Below, one piece after another: positions 1 through 4,865 of a stretch of DNA of 5,230 nt; within the stretch, counting starts at the first letter, position 1; every line of letters starts with the position of its first letter. The position numbers and the translations under genes are program-made. Source of the stretch: Methylococcales bacterium (GTDB taxonomy: Bacteria > Pseudomonadota > Gammaproteobacteria > Methylococcales > UBA1147); contig JANXGZ010000250.1 of assembly GCA_024958995.1 (NCBI GenBank), forward strand, positions 1 through 5,230, given 5' to 3'. The notes below the pieces were generated by a model that worked only from the letters and a program-made list of their open reading frames with translations, was not told the DNA's origin and did not search any database.

Positions 1-256
1 CACCAATATGAACATTTGTCCGGGAGCCTGGATCGAAGCCAGTATCCTGAGGCAATCCGCCGATCACCGCATTCGGATACACCTTGTTTCCTTGCCCCAT
101 GACTACGAATGGACAAACCACCGCATGAGTATCGATCACGCAATTGTCACCGATTTCCACTGCATCATCGATGACCGCGTAAGCTCCAACCCGGACATTC
201 GATCCGATCGAGGCCGACGATGCAACGATCGCCGTAGGATGGATCATAGTGGTCAT
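1..256 (-). CDS. lpxA: LpxA-type UDP-N-acetylglucosamine acyltransferase, N-terminal part (cut by window edge)
   Basis: Only the first 85 codons are in the window; the gene continues past position 1. The protein opens MTTMIHPTAIVASSASIG and runs as left-handed beta-helix hexapeptide repeats (IGSNVR, VGAYAV, IEIG-type turns near residues 34-40, VYPNAV) up to the segment IGGLPQDTGFDPG at residues 65-77. The Q70-D71 pair aligns with the QD of E. coli LpxA (NQDLKY), which lies in the substrate-binding region. LpxA transfers an R-3-hydroxyacyl chain from acyl carrier protein to UDP-GlcNAc, the first step of lipid A synthesis, in the cytoplasm. The catalytic histidine would lie beyond the edge, so activity cannot be judged. 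ATG at 256 was chosen because AAGGGG lies 8 bases upstream; ATG at 247 is the alternative. The gene starts 4 bases after the xerD stop, so the two are probably co-transcribed. The usual neighbours lpxD, fabZ and lpxB are not seen here, so this could be a second copy or a related acyltransferase. The symbol is therefore tentative. Confidence 0.82.
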   Translation of the reverse strand, partial: MTTMIHPTAIVASSASIGSNVRVGAYAVIDDAVEIGDNCVIDTHAVVCPFVVMGQGNKVYPNAVIGGLPQDTGFDPGSRTNVHIG

Positions 257-260
257 GCAT

Positions 261-1166
261 TTATCCCCTTGGATGGTACCTTTGGTGCAAGTCTTTGAGA
301 CGTTCCTGTGCAACGTGGGTATAAATCTGGGTCGTCGAAAGGTCGCTATGCCCCAGCAGTAGCTGGACAACCCTAAGATCGGCCCCGTGATTCAGCAGAT
401 GGGTAGCGAATGCATGCCGAAGCGTGTGTGGTGAAAGCAACTTCCGTATCCCGGCGGCATTCGCATAGAACTTGATACGATGCCAGAAAGCCTGGCGCGT
501 CATTCCTGAGGCCCGGTTCGTGACAAAGAGGTGTTCAGCGGTCCGCCGTCCCAGAATTTTCGGACGTATTTCGCGGACGTAACTGTACAGCCATGACAAG
601 GCCTCTTCGCCGATCGGAACCAGCCGATCCTTGTTGCCCTTGCCGACGACTCGAACCACGCCCTCCCGAAAATTCAGCTGTCCCAGCTTCAGCGTAACCA
701 GTTCAGTTGCCCGCAATCCGGTTGCGTAAAGAAGTTCCAGCATGGTCCGGTCCCTGTGGCCGATGGCAGAAGATACGTCCGGAGCAGCGAGAAGTTGGTC
801 CACCTCGCCTTCGCTCAGCGTTGCAGGAAGGGGTTTTCCGATGTGCGGCGAATCAATATTGGAACACGGGTTTGCTGCCAGCATACCCTTCTCTACCAGA
901 TGGGAAAAAAACCGCTTCAGGCTAGACAGCAAGCGGGCACCTGAGCGTGCACTGCAGCCCTGACGGAATTTCACAGCAAGGTAATTCGAAATATCCTTTC
1001 TGCCGGCAGACACCAGCGGTTTGGGTGCCAGCCAGTTTGAGAAAAGAATCAGATCGGAACCGTAGGCCTTGAGGGTATTGCGGCTGAGACCGTTTTCCAG
1101 CCACAGCGTATCCTGGAATGATTCGATCAACCGGATTGAGTGCTCTCTGTCGGTTTCACTGGCCAC
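261..1166 (-). CDS. xerD: Site-specific tyrosine recombinase XerD
   Basis: XerD works with XerC at dif to resolve chromosome dimers, controlled by FtsK at the septum. The 301-residue protein has a SAM-like core-binding domain at about residues 12-100 and a catalytic domain from about 115 to the end. All six catalytic positions of the family are visible: R152 in TGLRATE, K176 in VGKGNKD, H247 and R250 in LSPHTLRHAF, H273 in LLGHSD and Y282 in TQIYTH. The C-terminus closely tracks E. coli XerD (HLLNHGADLRVVQ; ending HPRG versus HPRA), which separates it from XerC and from phage or integron integrases. The start is GTG at 1166; an in-frame TAG at 1179-1181 leaves no room for an earlier start. 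The N-terminus is about six residues longer than in E. coli. No clear Shine-Dalgarno sequence precedes the GTG. Upstream is a 188-base gap after rplS; downstream, the lpxA-like gene follows after 4 bases. Confidence 0.96.
   Translation of the reverse strand: MASETDREHSIRLIESFQDTLWLENGLSRNTLKAYGSDLILFSNWLAPKPLVSAGRKDISNYLAVKFRQGCSARSGARLLSSLKRFFSHLVEKGMLAANPCSNIDSPHIGKPLPATLSEGEVDQLLAAPDVSSAIGHRDRTMLELLYATGLRATELVTLKLGQLNFREGVVRVVGKGNKDRLVPIGEEALSWLYSYVREIRPKILGRRTAEHLFVTNRASGMTRQAFWHRIKFYANAAGIRKLLSPHTLRHAFATHLLNHGADLRVVQLLLGHSDLSTTQIYTHVAQERLKDLHQRYHPRG
265..270 (-). promoter_or_regulatory. Shine-Dalgarno site of the lpxA-like gene
   Basis: AAGGGG lies inside the last codons of xerD, 8 bases before the ATG at 256. 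It decides for that start over the in-frame ATG at 247, which would be 17 bases away. The site's position within xerD fits translation coupled to the upstream gene. Confidence 0.6.
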
Positions 1167-1232
1167 GACAGGATGATACTACAAACCGAAGCAAATCCAC
1201 TTGATGGCCAACCATGGCAGACGATGCAGCCT

Positions 1233-1273
1233 GCAGCCCGCCAATCCGTCAGCGACGGAGATGCAAAGGCTGC
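1233..1273. repeat. Nested inverted repeat in the rplS-xerD gap
   Basis: An inner perfect hairpin TCCGTC-AGC-GACGGA (1245-1259) is enclosed by outer arms GCAGCC (1233-1238) and GGCTGC (1268-1273). A second GCAGCC at 1226-1231 gives an alternative outer arm. The inner and outer stems are separated by unpaired stretches of 6 and 8 bases. No run of T follows on either strand, so it is not a standard intrinsic terminator. It could be an RNA structure between rplS and xerD, a protein-binding palindrome, or chance. Confidence 0.4.
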
Positions 1274-1326
1274 TCACTGAAGATAGGCGGCAGACTGGTC
1301 CAACTAGAGGATTCGGAAAGGTTCGT

Positions 1327-1350
1327 ATCCAGCAACCCCAGGAACTGGAT
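1327..1350 (-). terminator. Weak stem-loop just after rplS, possible mRNA 3' end
   Basis: ATCCAG (1327-1332) and CTGGAT (1345-1350) form a six-base perfect stem with a 12-base loop, starting 4 bases beyond the rplS stop. This is where the operon terminator would be expected. The stem is short, the loop is large and the downstream sequence has no T run (ACGAACC follows). A role in termination or 3'-end protection is therefore only a guess. Confidence 0.2.
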
Positions 1351-1354
1351 TCAA

Positions 1355-1699
1355 TTAGAGCTTTTCCTTGATTCGAGCTGCCTTTCCGCTACGTTCGCGC
1401 AGATAGTACAGCTTCGCCCGTCGAACCGCTCCGCGGCGTTTGACCTCAATCTCCTGAACCATCGGGCTATGGGTCTGGAAAACACGTTCGACACCTTCGC
1501 CATGGGAAATCTTGCGAACCGTAAACGACGAATTCAAACCCCGGTTGCGTTTGCCGATCACAACGCCTTCAAAAGCCTGAAGGCGCTCACGAGTGCCTTC
1601 CTTAACTTTGATCTGGACCACTACAGTGTCGCCCGGGCCAAATTCAGGGATGTCAGTCTTAGTCTGTCTCTTTTCCAGTTCCTGAATAATATTGCTCAT
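1355..1699 (-). CDS. rplS: 50S ribosomal protein L19
   Basis: L19 sits at the 30S-50S interface of the ribosome. The 114-residue product aligns with E. coli L19 from end to end: the MSNIIQELEK start, PGDTVVV (22-28), LQAFEGVVIGKRNRGL (40-55), FTVRKISHGEGVERVFQTHSP (59-79), VKRRGAVRRAKLYYLRERSG (86-105) and the KAARIKEKL end. The start is ATG at 1699, giving the same N-terminus as E. coli. An in-frame TTG two codons upstream (1705) would add two residues and overlap the trmD stop, and is not preferred. GAAGGG at 1709-1714 lies 9 bases before the ATG, inside the end of trmD. The trmD stop is 2 bases upstream, so this is the last gene of the rpsP-rimM-trmD-rplS unit. Confidence 0.98.
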   Translation of the reverse strand: MSNIIQELEKRQTKTDIPEFGPGDTVVVQIKVKEGTRERLQAFEGVVIGKRNRGLNSSFTVRKISHGEGVERVFQTHSPMVQEIEVKRRGAVRRAKLYYLRERSGKAARIKEKL

Positions 1700-1701
1700 T
1701 G

Positions 1702-2454
1702 TCAATTACCCTTCATTATCTTTACTTCATCAATAAATTCGTTGAGCAGATCGTTCTGCTCATCATTCAATTCGAGATCGTCCAGCAAGTCAGGGCGATG
1801 CAGGAATGTCCTGCCCAACGCCTGCTTCAAACGCCAGCGTCTGATCTCCGCATGATTTCCGTTTCTCAGCACCTCCGGAACGACCTGCTCCTCAACGACA
1901 TCCGGTCGTGTGTAGTGCGGGTGGTCCAGTAAGCCATGCATGAAGGAATCCTGCTGACTCGACTGATCATCGCCAAGAACTCCTGGCAACAACCGCGCAA
2001 CACCATCAAGAAAAACCAGCGCCGCCAGTTCGCCTCCACTGATTACGTAGTCACCCAACGACCACTGTTCGTCGATATCCGCCTCGATCAGGCGTTCATC
2101 AATTCCTTCGTAACGGCCTGCCACGAGAATAACCCGTTCCCGCGTTGAAAATCGGATCAGGTCGGATTGCTGCAGTCTGGTCCCTTGGGGACTCAGGCAG
2201 GCAACCCGAACCGGTCTGTCATCCGCTGCCTTGGCATCGTTGATCGCATCCCGCAACGGCTGCACCATCATGACCATCCCGGGGCCACCCCCGTAGGGCC
2301 GATCGTCCACGGTCCGCCTTGGATCGGAGGAATAATCCCTCGGGTTCCACAAACCCAGCCGAACAATGCCGTTCTCAATGGCCTTCCCGATTACCCCGAA
2401 CCCCGCGGCAGTACCAACCATTTCGGGGAACAGTGTAACGATGTCAAATCGCAT
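1702..2454 (-). CDS. trmD: tRNA (guanine-N1)-methyltransferase TrmD
   Basis: TrmD uses S-adenosylmethionine to make m1G37 next to the anticodon of a tRNA subset, which prevents +1 frameshifting. The 250-residue protein carries the SPOUT trefoil-knot motifs of the family: PYGGGPGM (53-60), LSPQG (87-91), GRYEGIDER (113-121), WSLGDYVISGGE (131-142) and PGVLG (157-161). D169 in DSF corresponds to the catalytic aspartate of E. coli TrmD. HYTRP (180-184) and GNHAEIRRWR (199-208) follow in the C-terminal tRNA-binding part. I start it at ATG 2454 (MRFDIVTLFPEM), where similarity to E. coli begins. An in-frame TTG at 2478 would add eight residues and overlap rimM. The chosen ATG is 5 bases after the rimM stop and has no visible Shine-Dalgarno sequence, so translation is probably coupled to rimM. 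Length is normal. Confidence 0.97.
   Translation of the reverse strand: MRFDIVTLFPEMVGTAAGFGVIGKAIENGIVRLGLWNPRDYSSDPRRTVDDRPYGGGPGMVMMVQPLRDAINDAKAADDRPVRVACLSPQGTRLQQSDLIRFSTRERVILVAGRYEGIDERLIEADIDEQWSLGDYVISGGELAALVFLDGVARLLPGVLGDDQSSQQDSFMHGLLDHPHYTRPDVVEEQVVPEVLRNGNHAEIRRWRLKQALGRTFLHRPDLLDDLELNDEQNDLLNEFIDEVKIMKGN
1709..1714 (-). promoter_or_regulatory. Shine-Dalgarno site of rplS
   Basis: GAAGGG inside the last codons of trmD, 9 bases before ATG 1699. It supports that start over TTG 1705, and gives rplS its own ribosome entry despite the tight packing. Confidence 0.55.
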
Positions 2455-2459
2455 GATTG

Positions 2460-2978
2460 TCAGAAATCGGGCATCCAATCAACAATCAATCGTCCTTGCT
2501 CAAGATCAACCTGCTTGATAACCTCTCGCTGAATAAACGGAATCAGACGTTCCCGGTCGCCTCTAACCACAAGGACGTCATTCGCACCGGTTTCCATCAG
2601 CTGCTCAACCCTGCCGAAACAAACACCGTCTTCGGTTAAAACTTCCAGGCCAATCAGGTCGCCCCAGTAAAATTCATTGTCGTGCAGTTCGGGCAAATCG
2701 ACCCGATCCACGAAAATTCCGCGCCCGACAAGCTCTGCACTCTCGTCCCGATTATGGATGCCGGCCAGCTTGGCCGCCATCAGCTTGCCGTTCCAGCGGC
2801 TATTCTCGACTTCAAACTTCCGCAACTGGCCATCGGAACCAACCAGCCACGATGCGTATGTCAGCATATTGTCCCGCGGTTCGGTGTACGAAAACACCTT
2901 GACCCACCCCTGAAGACCATGGACCCCAGAAACGTAGCCAAGCTGAACCGGGGAGCTGGCGGTCAAGGAATTCGCCAC
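2460..2978 (-). CDS. rimM: Ribosome maturation factor RimM
   Basis: RimM binds S19 and helps mature the 3' (head) domain of 16S rRNA in the 30S subunit. The 172-residue product has the N-terminal RimM beta-barrel domain (about 11-90, with GYVSGVHGLQGW at 14-25 and VFSYTEP at 28-34). The C-terminal PRC-barrel domain (about 98-172) contains EFYWGDLIG (102-110), METGANDVLVV (128-138), RLIPFI (144-149) and the VDWMPDF end, close to E. coli VDWDPGF. The start is GTG at 2978, 10 bases after the rpsP stop. No ATG or TTG lies upstream in frame before a stop, and the next candidate, TTG at codon 5, is less likely. No Shine-Dalgarno sequence precedes the GTG; only CCCGG touches it. This suggests low or coupled translation. 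Confidence 0.96.
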   Translation of the reverse strand: MANSLTASSPVQLGYVSGVHGLQGWVKVFSYTEPRDNMLTYASWLVGSDGQLRKFEVENSRWNGKLMAAKLAGIHNRDESAELVGRGIFVDRVDLPELHDNEFYWGDLIGLEVLTEDGVCFGRVEQLMETGANDVLVVRGDRERLIPFIQREVIKQVDLEQGRLIVDWMPDF

Positions 2979-2988
2979 CCCGGGAAAA

Positions 2989-3240
2989 TCAGTCGCTGGT
3001 TTTTCCGGAGTGCTTGATCAAGCTGGCCACACGGTCTGACAATTGGGCACCGTGTGATCTCCAGTATTCAATACGGTCACCGTTCAGCCGCAGCCGTTCT
3101 TCGCCGCCCTTTGCGATCGGATTGAAAAAACCGACTCGCTCAATGTAGCGGCCATCACGACGGCTTCTGCTGTCAGTAACGACCAGGTGGTAAAATGGTC
3201 GTTTTTTCGCCCCGCCCCGGGACAATCGAATGGTTACCAT
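2989..3240 (-). CDS. rpsP: 30S ribosomal protein S16
   Basis: S16 is an early 30S assembly protein that binds 16S rRNA. The 83-residue product aligns with E. coli S16 throughout: MVTIRLSRGGAKKRPFYHLV (1-20), DSRSRRDGRYIERVGFFNP (23-41), DRIEYW (55-60) and SDRVASLIK (68-76). The start is ATG 3240, with AGAGGA 7 bases upstream, the clearest ribosome binding site in this operon. It is the first gene of the unit that continues through rimM, trmD and rplS, and a good sigma70-type promoter lies in the gap behind it. Confidence 0.98.
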   Translation of the reverse strand: MVTIRLSRGGAKKRPFYHLVVTDSRSRRDGRYIERVGFFNPIAKGGEERLRLNGDRIEYWRSHGAQLSDRVASLIKHSGKTSD

Positions 3241-3247
3241 CAGTAAT

Positions 3248-3253
3248 TCCTCT
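3248..3253 (-). promoter_or_regulatory. Strong Shine-Dalgarno site of rpsP
   Basis: AGAGGA with a 7-base spacer before ATG 3240. It contrasts with rimM and trmD downstream, which have no recognisable site. Confidence 0.75.
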
Positions 3254-3287
3254 TTGATTCAAATTTTTCAGTTACCATAACCGTTCG

Positions 3288-3316
3288 ATTTTACTCGAAA
3301 GCCCTGGCCAAGTAAA
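3288..3316 (-). promoter_or_regulatory. Sigma70-type promoter of the rpsP operon
   Basis: Read on the minus strand, the -35 element TTTACT (3311-3316) and the -10 element TAAAAT (3288-3293) are separated by exactly 17 bases. They match the consensus at 4 and 5 of 6 positions. Transcription would start near 3281, giving a leader of about 40 bases to the ATG at 3240. The leader would begin with a small hairpin (3269-3283). Both hexamers lie within a seven-base inverted repeat (TTTTACT/AGTAAAA), described under findings. The call rests on matching by eye. Confidence 0.6.
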
Positions 3317-3346
3317 AGGTATTCCTAGCAAGCCACGGTCCGCCAC

Positions 3347-4705
3347 CTAGAATGGCATCTTTCCTGCCATGTTGCCCTTCATTCCCCGAACAAGGTTCAT
3401 CATGTTGCCCTTGTTGAATTTCTTCATCATCTTCTGCATCTGCTTGTGTTGCTTGAGCAAACGGTTAATGTCCTGGATGTGAGTGCCGGACCCTTGCGCA
3501 ATCCTACGTTTCCTCGAGCCGTTCAGCGTCGCCGGAAACTGCCGCTCACGGAGCGTCATTGAGTCGATGATCGCTACCAGGCGGCCTAACATCTTGTCAT
3601 TCACCTGTCCGCGGGCGGCCTGCGGCACGTTCCCCATCCCCGGCAGCTTTTCAAGCATTGACTGAACACCACCCATGTTATTCATCTGAACAATCTGATC
3701 CTTGAAATCTGCAAGGTCGAAGCTCTTTCCCTTCTTGATCTTCTTGGCAAGTTTCTCAGCCTTCTTCTGATCGACCTTCCTTTCGACTTCCTCGATCAGG
3801 CTCAGCATGTCTCCCATGCCCAGGATTCGTGAAGCGACCCGATCCGGATGGAATAGTTCTAGGGCATCCGCCTTCTCGCCGATGCCCATGAATTTAATCG
3901 GTTTTCCGGTGACATGGCGAACTGATAATGCTGCCCCGCCCCTGGAATCACCGTCGGTCTTGGTCAGCACTACACCGGTTAGGGCCAGCGCGTCATTAAA
4001 GGCCTTTGCGGTATTGGCAGCATCCTGCCCGGTCATGCTGTCAACAACAAACAAGGTCTCAACCGGATCAAGCGCCTTATGAAGCGCCCGAATCTCTCCC
4101 ATCATCTTTTCGTCGATCGCCAGCCGACCAGCCGTATCAACGATCAGAACATCAAGGTGTTTCTTGCGCGCAAGATCTAGCGCCGCCGTTGCAATATCCA
4201 CCGGCTTCTGGTCCGGCTCACTGGGGATGAATTCAAGTTCCTGCTCGGCCGCTAGCGTCTGCAACTGTTGAATCGCCGCTGGACGGTAGACATCGGCACT
4301 GACGACTCCAACCTTCTTTTTCTGCCTTTCTCGCAACCACCGGCCCAGTTTGGCTACCGTGGTCGTCTTCCCTGCGCCCTGCAGTCCAGCCATCAGGATA
4401 ACCGCTGGCGGGGTAGCGGACAGATCGAGTCCCTGGTTAGCTTCACCCATCAGGTCAACCAGTTCATCGCGAACAATCTTGATCAGGGCCTGACCCGGCG
4501 TCAGGCTAGTCTGGACCTCCTGACCAAGGCCCCTTGTCTTGACCTGACCGATGAAATCACGGACAACCGGCAAAGCCACATCGGCCTCAAGCAAAGCCAT
4601 GCGCACTTCGCGCATCGTTTCCTCAATATTCGCCTCGGTCAGGCGTCCCTGACCGCGAATCTTCTTTAGCGAATCATTTAATCGGTCGCTGAGATTATCA
4701 AACAT
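3347..4705 (-). CDS. ffh: Signal recognition particle protein Ffh (SRP54 homologue)
   Basis: Ffh with 4.5S RNA forms the SRP, which delivers inner-membrane proteins co-translationally to FtsY and SecYEG. The 452-residue protein (E. coli: 453) has an N domain (1 to about 90, MFDNLSDRLN, ALLEADVALPVVR). The G domain carries the P-loop GLQGAGKTTT (107-116), SADVYRPAA (136-144), DTAGR (190-194) and TKTDGD (248-253), followed by RGGAALS. The methionine-rich M domain (about 325-452) carries NNMGG (342-346), the RNA-binding GSRKRRIAQGSG (396-407) and a tail with many Met and Lys residues. The start is ATG 4705, identical in position to E. coli, with AGGTGG closely upstream (4709-4714; 6 bases from its AGG core). 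The stop is TAG at 3347-3349. It is 106 bases from rpsP and may be transcribed separately or read through into it; I see no terminator between them. Confidence 0.98.
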   Translation of the reverse strand: MFDNLSDRLNDSLKKIRGQGRLTEANIEETMREVRMALLEADVALPVVRDFIGQVKTRGLGQEVQTSLTPGQALIKIVRDELVDLMGEANQGLDLSATPPAVILMAGLQGAGKTTTVAKLGRWLRERQKKKVGVVSADVYRPAAIQQLQTLAAEQELEFIPSEPDQKPVDIATAALDLARKKHLDVLIVDTAGRLAIDEKMMGEIRALHKALDPVETLFVVDSMTGQDAANTAKAFNDALALTGVVLTKTDGDSRGGAALSVRHVTGKPIKFMGIGEKADALELFHPDRVASRILGMGDMLSLIEEVERKVDQKKAEKLAKKIKKGKSFDLADFKDQIVQMNNMGGVQSMLEKLPGMGNVPQAARGQVNDKMLGRLVAIIDSMTLRERQFPATLNGSRKRRIAQGSGTHIQDINRLLKQHKQMQKMMKKFNKGNMMNLVRGMKGNMAGKMPF

Positions 4706-4749
4706 ACACCACCTAGATTAATCAACAATTACTACCTCAAGACCAAGCA

Positions 4750-4778
4750 TTGGCGGTCTCGGTCATTTCATCTGCAAT
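4750..4778 (+). promoter_or_regulatory. Candidate promoter for ypjD
   Basis: TTGGCG (4750-4755) and TGCAAT (4773-4778) are separated by 17 bases and each match the sigma70 consensus at 4 of 6 positions. The leader to GTG 4866 would be about 80 bases. A competing candidate, TTGACG (4819-4824) with TATTGC (4841-4846) and a 16-base spacer, has the better -35. However, it would start transcription inside the Shine-Dalgarno sequence, so it is less plausible. Confidence 0.3.
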
Positions 4779-4828
4779 GTTTCCCGGAAAAGCGAAAAAC
4801 GTGCACAAGCCCTTCAACTTGACGGGGC

Positions 4829-4837
4829 ATTATGCCA
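4829..4837 (-). promoter_or_regulatory. Candidate extended -10 element for ffh
   Basis: On the minus strand TGGCATAAT matches the extended -10 pattern TGnTATAAT at all but one base. The -35 region at the usual distance (CTTTCC, TTTCCT) is poor, as is common for extended -10 promoters. The start would be near 4822, giving a leader of about 115 bases before ATG 4705. It overlaps the palindrome GGCAT-T-ATGCC at 4826-4836. No experimental support is available. Confidence 0.35.
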
Positions 4838-4848
4838 GACTATTGCAC

Positions 4849-4854
4849 GGAGGA
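4849..4854 (+). promoter_or_regulatory. Shine-Dalgarno site of ypjD
   Basis: GGAGGA, a near-ideal core, 11 bases before GTG 4866. The spacing is somewhat long, but an in-frame TAA at 4860-4862 excludes any earlier start, so this site fixes the GTG start. Confidence 0.6.
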
Positions 4855-4865
4855 AAGCTTAACCC

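Larger units (their letters stand above)
4706..4865. other. Divergent ffh-ypjD intergenic region
   Basis: These 160 bases between the two start codons must hold the promoters for both genes. I see candidate sigma70-like elements on both strands and an 11-base palindrome (GGCAT-T-ATGCC, 4826-4836) close to ypjD. I see no small RNA gene or open frame with a convincing ribosome binding site. Confidence 0.6.

Noticed and set aside
8..298. A 96-codon open frame on the plus strand
   Set aside because: It is the antisense image of the lpxA-like gene and the end of xerD; the minus-strand reading gives clear hexapeptide repeats.
261..1166. Tyrosine recombinase as a sign of an integrated mobile element
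   Set aside because: The sequence is that of housekeeping XerD. No attachment repeats, tRNA gene, excisionase or cargo genes are nearby, and composition matches the surroundings.
1699..1705. Upstream TTG start for rplS
   Set aside because: The ATG at 1699 gives the N-terminus MSNII shared with E. coli L19 and has suitable spacing from GAAGGG.
1214..1855. A 213-codon open frame on the plus strand running from the rplS-xerD gap across rplS into trmD
   Set aside because: It lies antisense to most of rplS and part of trmD, both strongly matched to known proteins. Its translation shows no recognisable motif. It is a by-product of the coding bias of the real genes.
2454..2478. Upstream TTG start for trmD, adding eight residues
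   Set aside because: Similarity to TrmD begins exactly at the ATG at 2454, and the extension overlaps rimM without a family counterpart.
3241..3346. Intrinsic terminator between ffh and rpsP
   Set aside because: I found no GC-rich stem followed by a T run on the minus strand; the visible inverted repeat is AT-rich and coincides with the promoter.
4268..4669. A 133-codon open frame on the plus strand, plus shorter ones within ffh
   Set aside because: Antisense to the N and G domains of ffh, with no motif or ribosome binding site.
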